A DNA stretch of 23,817 nt. Origin: Clostridia bacterium. Lineage in GTDB: Bacteria; Bacillota; Clostridia; Oscillospirales; Acutalibacteraceae. How positions within the stretch are numbered: the stretch's first letter is position 1; each line of letters begins with the position of its first letter. The stretch is taken from contig CAAGHB010000114.1 in the NCBI GenBank assembly GCA_900769535.1, positions 1 to 23,817 on the forward strand, read 5' to 3'. The notes under the pieces were generated by a model. That model was not told the origin of the DNA. It made no database searches and saw only the letters and a program-made list of their open reading frames with translations. The position numbers were made by a program, and so were the translations under genes. Below, piece by piece: positions 1-8,102 of this stretch.

Positions 1-810
1 AACGCCTCCCGACATAACTACGGTTTTATAACCAAAATCCTCAGCCGCTTTCAAGGTTGATGAAATAAGCATATCACAAACCCTTTGTCTAAGTGCAGCA
101 GCAACGTCGGCTGAATTAACCTTTTCACCTTTTTGCTCGGCGTTATGAATAGCGTTAATTACCGCGGTTTTAAGCCCCGAAAAACTGAAATCATAAGGGC
201 AACCGTCAATTTTCGGATAAGGTAGTTTGAACAATTCGGCATTTCCGCTATCAGCAATTTTATCAAGATGTACGCCACCCGGATAAGGCATTCCAAGTGC
301 TCTTGCCGCCTTGTCAAAGCATTCCCCTGCCGCGTCATCGTGAGTGTAACCGATAATTGAATAGTCGGTATAGTCCTTTACCTCGACGATATGGCTATGA
401 CCGCCCGAAACAACTAAACAAAGGAACGGCGGCTTTAAATCGGGATTATCAATATAATTTGCCGCAATATGTGAGCGCAAATGATGTACGGGAATGAGTG
501 GCTTTCCAGCTGATAAAGCAAGTCCCTTAGCGAAATTTACACCAACCAGCAACGAGCCAATTAAACCGGGCGCATAAGTAACCGCAATTGCATCAATATC
601 ACCGAGCTCACATTCAGCAGCACAAAGTGCTTCATTCACAACCGAAACAATTGATTCAGCGTGTCTGCGAGATGCAATTTCTGGTACAACGCCGCCGTAA
701 AGCTTATGTTCCTCGATTTGAGTAGCAACTACGCTCGAAATTATACGCCGTTCATCAGTAACAGCGGCGGCAGTTTCGTCGCATGAGCTTTCGATAGCTA
801 AAATCTTCAT
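1..810 (-). CDS. tsaD: tRNA N6-adenosine threonylcarbamoyltransferase TsaD, C-terminus cut by window edge
   Basis: TsaD transfers the threonylcarbamoyl group from threonylcarbamoyl-AMP to A37 of ANN-decoding tRNAs in the cytoplasm, working with TsaB and TsaE. The first 270 codons are present. The protein opens with MKILAIESSCDET, the family's N-terminal ASKHA signature. It carries the metal-binding HxxxH (HLRSH, residues 110-114), the loop CLVVSGGHSHIV, and the DDAAGECFDKAARALG and SFSGLKTAV segments, and it stops mid-gene at VMSGGV. Usual length is about 335-340 residues, so roughly 65-70 are missing. The ATG overlaps the rimI stop as ATGA, and a GGAG lies 8 bases upstream, so translation is probably coupled to rimI. 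Family assignment is secure; tsaB and tsaE are not in the window. Confidence 0.95.
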   Translation of the reverse strand, partial: MKILAIESSCDETAAAVTDERRIISSVVATQIEEHKLYGGVVPEIASRRHAESIVSVVNEALCAAECELGDIDAIAVTYAPGLIGSLLVGVNFAKGLALSAGKPLIPVHHLRSHIAANYIDNPDLKPPFLCLVVSGGHSHIVEVKDYTDYSIIGYTHDDAAGECFDKAARALGMPYPGGVHLDKIADSGNAELFKLPYPKIDGCPYDFSFSGLKTAVINAIHNAEQKGEKVNSADVAAALRQRVCDMLISSTLKAAEDFGYKTVVMSGGV

Positions 811-1250
811 TTTTTCATCTCCAAAACCATAGAATAGGCATTTTCGGCAGGGTTGGAATAAAATCCTTTTCTGACACAAACGGTATCAAACCCGCATTTT
901 TTATACAAATTTACAGCTTTTATATTGGATTGTCTAACCTCTAAAAATAGCTTTTCTACCCCATTTGATTGCAGAAAATCATAGCATTTATCCATAAGCT
1001 GCTGTGCTATCCCCTGCCGTCTAAAATTATCAGCTACTGCAATATTGTGTAAATATCCGTCGCCATACTGATTTTCAACACAGACAACACCGACAATTTT
1101 ATCTTCGCAAAATGTGCAAAAAACGGCTGAATTTGGCTTTTTAATTTCGGCTGAAAATGATGCCTCCGACCACTTTTCGTCAAAAAATCGGTCAGAAAAC
1201 GACGCTAATTCGCCGACTAAATTATCATCTGCTTTTTTTATATCAATCAT
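807..1250 (-). CDS. rimI: GNAT N-acetyltransferase, RimI-like (ribosomal protein S18 alanine N-acetyltransferase)
   Basis: This 147-residue GNAT enzyme probably acetylates the N-terminal alanine of ribosomal protein S18 using acetyl-CoA. The acetyl-CoA pyrophosphate loop is visible as RRQGIAQQL, preceded by the strand YLHNIAVADNF and followed by LEVRQSNIKAVNLYKKCGF, the typical RimI C-terminal pattern. A GTG 7 codons upstream is open in frame, but the ATG at 1250 is preferred: it shares one base with the polA stop (TGATG) and has GGAGG and AAAGGA just upstream inside polA. The position between polA and tsaD supports RimI rather than an unrelated GNAT, because rimI is commonly next to tsa genes. 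The exact substrate is inferred from context. Confidence 0.85.
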   Translation of the reverse strand: MIDIKKADDNLVGELASFSDRFFDEKWSEASFSAEIKKPNSAVFCTFCEDKIVGVVCVENQYGDGYLHNIAVADNFRRQGIAQQLMDKCYDFLQSNGVEKLFLEVRQSNIKAVNLYKKCGFDTVCVRKGFYSNPAENAYSMVLEMKK

Positions 1251-3772
1251 CAGTCCTTTGCCTCCAACCAAGTTGTGCCGACATTGACGTCAGCAATAAG
1301 CGGAACGGATAGTTTGAACGCGCCTTCCATTTCTTCCTTCAATATTATTGAAGCTTTATTTGCATCAGCTAAATCAGCTTCAACAATAAGTTCATCGTGC
1401 ACCTGTAAAATGAGTCGTGCTGTGGGTAATTCTGCTTTTAATCGGTTATATACACGTATCATCGCAATTTTAATAATATCGGCTGCGGTGCCCTGAATAG
1501 GTGCATTACGCGCAATTCTTTCGCCAAATCCGCGTTGAATAGCATTTGATGCTTTAAGTTCCGAAACATATCGTCTACGGTTAAACAGCGTTTTAACATA
1601 TCCTGTTTCGGTTGCCTCCTCGACAACCTTTTTCATGTATTCTGCTACGCCGGTGTATGTGGACATATAATTATTGATATACTGCTTGGCCTCGCCAAAG
1701 GAGACGTTAATATCCTTTGCAAGTGAAAATGCGCCGATACCGTAAACAATGCCGAAATTGACCGCCTTTGCCGCCGAACGCATTGAAGGAGTAACTTCGT
1801 CAACAGGCACCGAAAATGCCGATGATGCAGTTAAGCGGTGAATATCAATGTCATGGTTAAACGCCTCTTTCATCGCCTTATCGTCAGCAATATGAGCAAG
1901 AACACGAAGCTCAATTTGAGAATAGTCGGCGTCACATAACACCTTACCTTCCGGCGCTACAAAATACTGTCTGAAAAGACTGCCATACTGTGTTTTTACT
2001 GGTATATTTTGCAAATTCGGTTCGGTTGAGCTGATACGGCCGGTACGTGTTTCTGTTTGATTAAAGGTGCTGTAAATTCGGTTATCACCGCAGACTACCT
2101 TTAACAATCCGTCGCAATAGGTTGATTTCAGCTTTGACAACTGACGGTATTCCAACAAATAATTTACGGCAGGATGCTTGTCGCGCAAGTTTTCAAGCAC
2201 CTCTGCGCTTGTTGAATACCCTTTTTTCGTCTTTTTACCGGTTGGAAGCTGTAATTTTTCGAATAAAGCAACGCCGAGCTGAATAGGCGAATTGAGATTG
2301 AATTCGTATCCTACAAGTGAGAAAATTAAACCTTTCAGCTCCTCAATTTTCCTTTCAAGCTGATTGTCATAATCGCGAATTCCCTCAACATCAATCATAA
2401 ATCCCGCATTTTCCATATCTGAAAGCACTTTTGCAAGCGGAATTTCGATGTCGTTAAGTAAATGCATCTGTTCCTTTTCTTCGATTTCGCGGTGCAATGT
2501 GTCGCATAAAACAGCGAACCGAATTCCTACGTTTTCCGCCTCTGTATCCGAAATCGCAACATCAGGAATTTTATATTCGTCAAAAAGTCGCGACAGATTG
2601 TAGCTGCTGGCTGACGGATTAAGAAGATATGCAGCCAATGTGCAATCAAAAACAACATTCAAATCAGGATTAATGTGATAAAACTCCTTCGAGTCGTAAA
2701 CCCTTAATTTTTTATCAGCTAAACCAAACAAAAAGTCGTCATTATATTCGCATACAGCGTACTGATTTTCATTCGAAACAATAATATAATTCTGATAATA
2801 AAGCAGGTTGATTATATCAGCTTTTAAAATGTCAGCAAGTTCAATTTTGTTGAATATAATATCATTTTTTTCAACGTCTTCTGTAATAGCTGAACGAACA
2901 TTTTGAAGTCCCATACGCTCGATAATTTTAAACAGCTCTAAATCGGCCAAAAATGCGGCAAGTGCTGACTCATCATGCGGCTCAATAGAGTAATTTTCTA
3001 TTTCCGTATCAATAGGTACTTCGCGACAAATAGTACCGAGCTCACGGGATAAAAACGCCTTATCCTTATCGTTAATAAGCTTATTTCTTGCGGCATTTTT
3101 AATTTCGGGAGATTCAATATTTTCATATAAATTTTCGAGACTTTTAAATGCTGAAATAAGCGAAACTGCCGTCTTTTCGCCAACTCCGGAAACACCGGGG
3201 ATATTATCCGAGCTGTCACCCATGAGGGCTTTTACGTCAATGAGATTTTCAGGGGTCAATCCATTATACTTTTCAGCTATTTTTTCATTATTATAAACGA
3301 CGATTTCAGGACGCCCCATTACAGTTGCCGTAAGCAAAACGTTTACTTTGTCGCTTACAAGCTGGAACGAATCTCTATCCCCTGTCGCAATATAGCAAAA
3401 ATGTCCGCTTTTTTCGCAAGCGGAAGCAAGGGTACCGATTATATCATCGGCCTCATAACCCTCTTTTTCGATAATTTTGATGCCCATAAGGGTAAGCAGT
3501 TCCTTTAAAACTGGCATTTGCTCGGCAAGCTCGGGCGGCATACCCTTTCGTCCTGCTTTATATTCAGGGAAAATTTTGTGTCTGAACGTCGGGGCTTTGA
3601 GGTCGAATGCAACTGCAACTGAATCAGGATTATATTCGTTTGTCAGCTTCATCATCATGTTTAAAAAACCATAAATGCCGTTTGTAAAGCGTCCATCCTT
3701 TGTCGTCAAAGGACGCACACCGTAAAAAGCGCGATTTATTAAACTGTTTCCGTCAATAACGAGCAAATTCAT
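1250..3772 (-). CDS. polA: DNA polymerase I
   Basis: PolA fills gaps and removes RNA primers during replication and repair. The 840-residue protein has the 5'-3' exonuclease (FEN-like) domain at about 1-290, starting MNLLVIDGNSLINRAFYG, with the acidic clusters YEADDIIG (106-113), ATGDRDSFQL and LMGDSSDNIPGV (183-194). Residues about 300-450 are a reduced 3'-5' exonuclease-like domain in which I see no DxE motif, so proofreading is probably absent. The polymerase domain has motif A DYSQIELR (616-623), the O-helix KAVNFGIVYG (669-678) and motif C VHDE (791-794). The ATG follows GGGGG/AGGA and a consensus-like promoter (3802-3830). The gene is first of a polA-rimI-tsaD unit, with its stop overlapping the rimI start. 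Identification is certain. Confidence 0.98.
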   Translation of the reverse strand: MNLLVIDGNSLINRAFYGVRPLTTKDGRFTNGIYGFLNMMMKLTNEYNPDSVAVAFDLKAPTFRHKIFPEYKAGRKGMPPELAEQMPVLKELLTLMGIKIIEKEGYEADDIIGTLASACEKSGHFCYIATGDRDSFQLVSDKVNVLLTATVMGRPEIVVYNNEKIAEKYNGLTPENLIDVKALMGDSSDNIPGVSGVGEKTAVSLISAFKSLENLYENIESPEIKNAARNKLINDKDKAFLSRELGTICREVPIDTEIENYSIEPHDESALAAFLADLELFKIIERMGLQNVRSAITEDVEKNDIIFNKIELADILKADIINLLYYQNYIIVSNENQYAVCEYNDDFLFGLADKKLRVYDSKEFYHINPDLNVVFDCTLAAYLLNPSASSYNLSRLFDEYKIPDVAISDTEAENVGIRFAVLCDTLHREIEEKEQMHLLNDIEIPLAKVLSDMENAGFMIDVEGIRDYDNQLERKIEELKGLIFSLVGYEFNLNSPIQLGVALFEKLQLPTGKKTKKGYSTSAEVLENLRDKHPAVNYLLEYRQLSKLKSTYCDGLLKVVCGDNRIYSTFNQTETRTGRISSTEPNLQNIPVKTQYGSLFRQYFVAPEGKVLCDADYSQIELRVLAHIADDKAMKEAFNHDIDIHRLTASSAFSVPVDEVTPSMRSAAKAVNFGIVYGIGAFSLAKDINVSFGEAKQYINNYMSTYTGVAEYMKKVVEEATETGYVKTLFNRRRYVSELKASNAIQRGFGERIARNAPIQGTAADIIKIAMIRVYNRLKAELPTARLILQVHDELIVEADLADANKASIILKEEMEGAFKLSVPLIADVNVGTTWLEAKD

Positions 3773-3801
3773 TTTCCTAAATCCCCCATTCTAATAATAT
3801 T

Positions 3802-3830
3802 ATTTTACTACATTTCACAAAATTCTTCAA
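3802..3830 (-). promoter_or_regulatory. Candidate sigma-A promoter for polA-rimI-tsaD
   Basis: On the minus strand, TTGAAG (3830-3825) and TAAAAT (3807-3802) are separated by 17 bases. The expected start lies about 25 bases before the polA ATG, downstream of the terminator of the preceding operon. Confidence 0.6.
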
Positions 3831-3838
3831 GCAAAATT

Positions 3839-3868
3839 AAAAACAGCGGCATAAAATCCGCTGTTTTT
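3839..3868 (-). terminator. Rho-independent terminator after the lipoprotein gene
   Basis: AAAAACAGCGG (3839-3849) and CCGCTGTTTTT (3858-3868) form a perfect 11-bp stem with an 8-base loop and a T-run on the minus strand. It lies 3 bases beyond the lipoprotein stop and closes the seven-gene unit that reads in from 11152. polA's own promoter lies immediately downstream. Confidence 0.85.
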
Positions 3869-3871
3869 AAT

Positions 3872-4120
3872 TTAGGTCATAGAGTTGATTCCGCTTTCAA
3901 CCTTGCTGATAACGCTTTCAGTGCCGCTTATGATGCCGCCATCAGATGAAGTTGTGCTGCCCGAATTATTTGATGATACCGTTGAGCTTGTCATGTTTCC
4001 GCTTGATTCCATTGTTGAAATATCGCCGTTTGACTCATCAACATTTCCTCCGCTTGTACACGAAACAAACATAGCAAGTAATGTAACCATCAAAAATATT
4101 GTTGATAAAATTTTTGACAT
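3872..4120 (-). CDS. Small Ser/Thr-rich lipoprotein, function unknown
   Basis: This 82-residue protein is not one I recognise. It starts MSKILSTIFLMVTLLAMFVSC, a signal peptide with a lipobox-like end (F-V-S-C, acylated Cys at 21). The mature part is about 60 residues, almost all Ser, Thr, Gly, Asn and acidic residues, with no hydrophobic core; it resembles a flexible stalk rather than an enzyme. A GGAGG lies 7 bases before the ATG. It is the last gene of the glycan / two-component / HtrA unit, about 50 bases after htrA, so it may be an envelope partner or substrate of the protease or of the sensor kinase. That role is inference from position only. Confidence 0.75.
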   Translation of the reverse strand: MSKILSTIFLMVTLLAMFVSCTSGGNVDESNGDISTMESSGNMTSSTVSSNNSGSTTSSDGGIISGTESVISKVESGINSMT

Positions 4121-4173
4121 AATTTAACCTCCATTTAAATTGGTTGTTTATATTTTTAACTGTTTTAAATTAT

Positions 4174-5322
4174 TTATTCATTAAAATACGAAGAATATGA
4201 TGAATCTGTATTCAGCGTTACGGAAATTTTTCTGTCAGTACCGTTAATTTTTCTTATCGTAAGCTCAACAGTATCCCCTGCATAGTGATTCGACAACCAA
4301 TCAAGAAATATGCTTTCAGAAGTGATTTCTTCTCCGTCAACAGCAACAATAACATCACCCTCGTTAAAATTTTTGCCGTATAAATCGCTGTCAAGATTAA
4401 TAACCTCAATTTTTATACCGCTTATACAGTTGTTTTGAACGGCAAAAATCGGCGATATATATTTGTAGGATATACCTAATTCCGCCCTGTCGGTTACTTT
4501 TTTATCTGATATAAGCTGGTCAACTGCTCGGCTTACAATTTCACCCGGCAAAAGATAGCTCATTCCCTCAACATCAACAGAAACCGTTTTGCTGCAATTA
4601 AGCGCAACCAGTTCGCCATTTGAAATTACGGGACCGCCGCTATCTCCGTGATTTACCGCGCAATCCGTTCTTATCATTTTTACCGATTTCGACATTCCGC
4701 TTGATTCAAATAAAAAATCGCAAACTATCCCCTTTGTTACGCTTCCGTTATGACCGATTGAATATAATTCATCACCTTTTTTTAAATCGTTTTCATCAGA
4801 AAAGGATAAATATTTAAGACCGTTTACATCAATTTTTATTACAGATACGTCATATTTGCTGTCCCCTGCTATAAACTCGGCCTCATATTTATTACCGTTA
4901 GAATCAAAAACGTATATCGTCGGGTTGCTGATATCCTGATAAATATGGTCATTCGTTACGATATATCCGTCAGGAGAAATTATGACACCGGTTGCTTCCG
5001 ATAGATAGTTGCTGTTAAAAACGCTTATATTTACAGTACATTCGGTTGCAAACGATAAATCAACTTTGCTTAAAGGAGTTGCGTTTGTCTTAATTTCTAA
5101 ATCCTCATTTTGACGGGTTTCAATCAGTGACTGACTAAATTCAGAAATTTTATATCCGATTATTAAAAAAACAACCGCAATTACAGTGGTAATGATAAAA
5201 TAAATAAACAATCTCATCCTTCTCCCGTTGTTTTTTTCGAGAGCTTTGAATGAGATTGTTTTATTATTTGAAAATGAGTTGAGATTTTTATATTCTTTTT
5301 CGCTCAATATCAACATCTCCAT
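4174..5322 (-). CDS. Membrane-anchored HtrA/DegP-type serine protease with one PDZ domain
   Basis: HtrA proteases degrade or refold damaged proteins outside the membrane. The 382-residue protein has a cytoplasmic stretch of about 37 residues, one membrane segment (about 38-57), a trypsin-like domain at about 88-270, and one PDZ domain at about 280-372 (EGDVIVAVDGEEI). The catalytic triad is visible: H126 (VTNDHIYQD), D158 (KYDVSVIKID) and S228 in HGDSGGPV, where most HtrAs have GNSGGP. It starts 13 bases after the sensor kinase stop. The ATG at 5322 has no clear Shine-Dalgarno; a GGAG lies just inside the gene, so a TTG at codon 6 is a possible alternative start. Placement behind a two-component system resembles the CssRS/HtrA logic of Bacillus, in which the kinase senses secretion stress. 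Confidence 0.92.
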   Translation of the reverse strand: MEMLILSEKEYKNLNSFSNNKTISFKALEKNNGRRMRLFIYFIITTVIAVVFLIIGYKISEFSQSLIETRQNEDLEIKTNATPLSKVDLSFATECTVNISVFNSNYLSEATGVIISPDGYIVTNDHIYQDISNPTIYVFDSNGNKYEAEFIAGDSKYDVSVIKIDVNGLKYLSFSDENDLKKGDELYSIGHNGSVTKGIVCDFLFESSGMSKSVKMIRTDCAVNHGDSGGPVISNGELVALNCSKTVSVDVEGMSYLLPGEIVSRAVDQLISDKKVTDRAELGISYKYISPIFAVQNNCISGIKIEVINLDSDLYGKNFNEGDVIVAVDGEEITSESIFLDWLSNHYAGDTVELTIRKINGTDRKISVTLNTDSSYSSYFNE

Positions 5323-5335
5323 ACATCGCTGAAAG

Positions 5336-6790
5336 CTATTTTTTCGGCAATGTTATAGTGAAGGTAGTGGATTTTTCGTATTCACTTTCAACTAAAATAT
5401 TGCCGTTATGTATGTTGATAATTGATTTAACTATAAATAATCCCAAACCAAAACCTGATTTATCTTTTGAACGGGATTTATCGCCTTTATAAAAGCGGTC
5501 AAATATGAATTCAAGATCGTCTTTTTTTATACCTTGACCTGAATTTGTTATGCTGAAAACATTGTTTAATTCATCAATTTTTATTGTAATTACGCCGTTT
5601 TCAGGGGTAAACTTAATCGCATTATCAAAAAGGTTATATACTGCCTGGTACAAAAGGTCATAATCACCATCGACAATTAACGGCGATGAATCCTCCATAC
5701 CGCAAATTTCTATATTTTTACCTTCGAGTTTTAATGAAAATGAAATTATTACTCGACAAATAATCTCGGTAATATCAACAGAAATTGTTTTCATCTCGGT
5801 CTGTCCTGATTCAAGCTTTGAAAGACTGAGCATCGCGTTTACCATAAGCGATAATCGCTTTACCTCGTCCGTAACAATTCCGAGATAATGATTTTGCTTC
5901 TCCTTTGGTATTGTTCCGTCAAGAATTCCGTCAATAAAACCGCTAATAGTAGTCATCGGTGTCTTTAATTCATGCGATACATTCGCTATAAAGCTCGAAC
6001 GCATGGTTTCAAGTGATTTTTGCGCCTCGACCATGTTATTAAAGGATAAAATCAAGGTACCGATTTCATCATTACGACTGCCCTCAATCTTATGAGAATA
6101 GTCGCCTTGAATCATTGCGTCAGCGGCATTGGATACGTCAACGATAGGTTTAACAATCCGTTTTGTAATCACATAAATCAAAACAAAACCAACAAACAGA
6201 CACAGAAGTCCGGAATAAATCAAAATAAAAACAGTGCTGTTAATAAAATTACGGTATGTGCTAACCTCACACGAAACAAAGACGGCTCCGTAGCAATAAT
6301 AATATCCCGTAATCGGGGCTCCAACAGTATAATGATTGCTTGAATATATACCGCCCAGCTTTTGTGTATCGGTATAAATTCCGTCCAAATAAACCCTATC
6401 CATTATCTCTTTTTCAACAGTTTGGGCTAAATGAACGCAATCAACGCCTTGCTTCGTTTCGCTGCAAGAAATAGTGTTTCCATGCACATCAACAAAAAAC
6501 ACGGTAATATCACTTGCCTGCGAAACTGCTGCACCTGTCCGTCCTACTTCAAGGGTGTAATTTGGTGATTCGACCATTTCCTTTGCAGTAGCCGAAAGAG
6601 CTAACGCGTTACTTTTTAATAATTCAATTTTATCATTCATCCAATATTCGCTTGCAAAATAACCTGCAATTGCAACAAGCAGAGTTATTACAGTCATTAT
6701 TATTGACCCGAATATTAAAAAATATTTAGTAACTAATCGATTTTTTAGAATTTTTGTTCGTTTGTTTCGAATTTGTACCCAACTCCCCAA
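5336..6790 (-). CDS. Sensor histidine kinase with HAMP domain (OmpR-system partner)
   Basis: This 484-residue membrane kinase phosphorylates the upstream-encoded regulator. Order: membrane segment 1 (about 23-46), an extracellular sensor region (about 47-183) with four cysteines (109, 118, 166, 174), membrane segment 2 (about 184-209), HAMP (about 208-260), HisKA with phospho-acceptor H273 in VSHELKTP, then the ATPase domain with N-box NLFDNAIKF (N390), DRFYKG and the GFGLGL lid. The sensor region does not match a fold I recognise. The start is uncertain: the only canonical in-frame start before membrane segment 1 is TTG at 6790, 46 bases inside the regulator gene and without a good ribosome site; the next ATG (codon 32) falls inside the membrane helix. 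Confidence 0.93.
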   Translation of the reverse strand: MGSWVQIRNKRTKILKNRLVTKYFLIFGSIIMTVITLLVAIAGYFASEYWMNDKIELLKSNALALSATAKEMVESPNYTLEVGRTGAAVSQASDITVFFVDVHGNTISCSETKQGVDCVHLAQTVEKEIMDRVYLDGIYTDTQKLGGIYSSNHYTVGAPITGYYYCYGAVFVSCEVSTYRNFINSTVFILIYSGLLCLFVGFVLIYVITKRIVKPIVDVSNAADAMIQGDYSHKIEGSRNDEIGTLILSFNNMVEAQKSLETMRSSFIANVSHELKTPMTTISGFIDGILDGTIPKEKQNHYLGIVTDEVKRLSLMVNAMLSLSKLESGQTEMKTISVDITEIICRVIISFSLKLEGKNIEICGMEDSSPLIVDGDYDLLYQAVYNLFDNAIKFTPENGVITIKIDELNNVFSITNSGQGIKKDDLEFIFDRFYKGDKSRSKDKSGFGLGLFIVKSIINIHNGNILVESEYEKSTTFTITLPKK

Positions 6791-7434
6791 ACAGTTTTAA
6801 GAGCCCATTTTTCGCTTACACCTTCGAGTTTTTCACGAAGTCGTTTTACATGAACGTCAACCGTTCTTGAATCGCCGTAATAGTCAAATCCCCACACCTC
6901 ATCAAGCAACTGATTACGTGTATAAACGCGATTAGGATGACCGGCAAGATGATAAATGAGTTCGAGTTCCTTCGGCGGTGTGTCCACCTGCTCACCTTTT
7001 ACCTTTAAAACGTAGTTGTTAATATTTATACTGAGATTTTCGTAAACTATTTCCTTTTTAATATCAACGGTGGTCATGGTCCGTCTGAGCACAGCTTTAA
7101 CTCTTGCTACTACTTCCTTCGCGTCAAAGGGTTTTACGATATAATCGTCACAGCCAATATCAAAACCGAGCACCTTATCAAAGGTTTCTCCCTTTGCTGT
7201 AAGCATTATTATCGGCACAAGGGAATTTTCGCGTATTCTTCGACAAACCTGCCATCCGTCAAGCTTAGGCAGCATTACGTCAAGCAAAATAAGGTCAGGT
7301 TGTTCGCTTTCAAAAAGGGCTATCGCTTCTCTGCCGTCATGCGCCAAAACTGTTTCATAATGCTCTTTTTCAAGGTAAATTTTAAGTAATTCGGCAATAT
7401 TTATATCGTCATCAACAATTAAAATCTTTTCCAA
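6745..7434 (-). CDS. OmpR/PhoB-family response regulator
   Basis: The 229-residue protein has an N-terminal receiver (about 1-118) and a C-terminal winged helix (about 130-224). Receiver residues are all present: acidic pocket D8/D9, phospho-acceptor D52 (LLDVMLPKLDG), T79 and K101 (IVKPFDAKE). The DNA-binding end contains TPPKELELIYHL, VWGFDYYGDSRTVDVHVKRLREKL and WGVGYKF, typical of PhoB-like regulators. The start is a TTG: an in-frame TGA lies just upstream, and AGGAG sits 10 bases before it. It follows the phosphoglycosyltransferase stop by 17 bases and overlaps the kinase gene. Targets may include this operon and envelope genes, by analogy only. Confidence 0.95.
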   Translation of the reverse strand: MEKILIVDDDINIAELLKIYLEKEHYETVLAHDGREAIALFESEQPDLILLDVMLPKLDGWQVCRRIRENSLVPIIMLTAKGETFDKVLGFDIGCDDYIVKPFDAKEVVARVKAVLRRTMTTVDIKKEIVYENLSININNYVLKVKGEQVDTPPKELELIYHLAGHPNRVYTRNQLLDEVWGFDYYGDSRTVDVHVKRLREKLEGVSEKWALKTVWGVGYKFETNEQKF

Positions 7435-7451
7435 ACCAAATCAACTCCTAA

Positions 7452-8102
7452 TCACAAGACCTCTTTAACGGTGCTGAAAATAATTTTCAAATCATTTAAC
7501 ACCGATAACTCCTTAATATAATCCAAATTCATTTTAGCTTTATCAGGCAGAATTTCGGCAATGTATACATCGTCGGGATTGTTGGATTTTTCAAGAATTT
7601 CGCCTTCGTTAGCAAATGCTATACTCGAAGTACAGCTGATACCCGGTCGAACAAGTAAGGTTGCCATCTGTTCATAATTATAAACGTCAACAAATTTTCT
7701 GACCTCGGGTCGAGGACCGATAATACTCATTTGACCGATAAATACATTGATAAGCTGCGGTAACTCGTCAATTCTTAATTTGCGTAAAAATTTGCCCGCC
7801 CTTGTAATTCGTTTATCATTATCTCCGCTGGTCAGTGTTCCGCCAAGTTCGCCGGCGTTACTTACCATTGTTCTAAATTTAATAATTCCAAAATCCTTAT
7901 TATATCTGCCAACTCTTTTTTGAATAAAAAACGCAGAACCCTTTGAATCAATAATTATCCAAACAGAGATTATAATAAATGGTAAAATTAAAATCGATAA
8001 TGCTAAAAACGAAACAATAATATCGAAAATTCGCTTTAAAAACAGAGAAATTTTCTTACTTTTTAAAAAGATGCAGTATTTATATACTGCATCATTTTGC
8101 AT
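7452..8102 (-). CDS. Small phosphoglycosyltransferase, PglC-type bacterial sugar transferase
   Basis: The enzyme moves a phospho-sugar from a UDP-sugar to undecaprenyl phosphate, the first membrane step of glycan assembly. The 216-residue form has one hydrophobic (re-entrant) helix at about 24-52 preceded by LKRIFDII. It then has the family blocks IIKFRTM, the catalytic Asp-Glu pair D112-E113 in RIDELPQLINVF, and MSIIGPRPEVRKF. It lacks the multi-pass N-terminal half of WbaP/WcaJ enzymes, so it belongs with the short PglC-like class. The chosen ATG at 8102 overlaps the aminotransferase stop by 11 bases; the frame is open 15 codons further upstream, but that would overlap more and add nothing conserved. 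The likely substrate is the product of the two preceding enzymes (a diamino-trideoxy or 4-amino sugar). Confidence 0.9.
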   Translation of the reverse strand: MQNDAVYKYCIFLKSKKISLFLKRIFDIIVSFLALSILILPFIIISVWIIIDSKGSAFFIQKRVGRYNKDFGIIKFRTMVSNAGELGGTLTSGDNDKRITRAGKFLRKLRIDELPQLINVFIGQMSIIGPRPEVRKFVDVYNYEQMATLLVRPGISCTSSIAFANEGEILEKSNNPDDVYIAEILPDKAKMNLDYIKELSVLNDLKIIFSTVKEVL

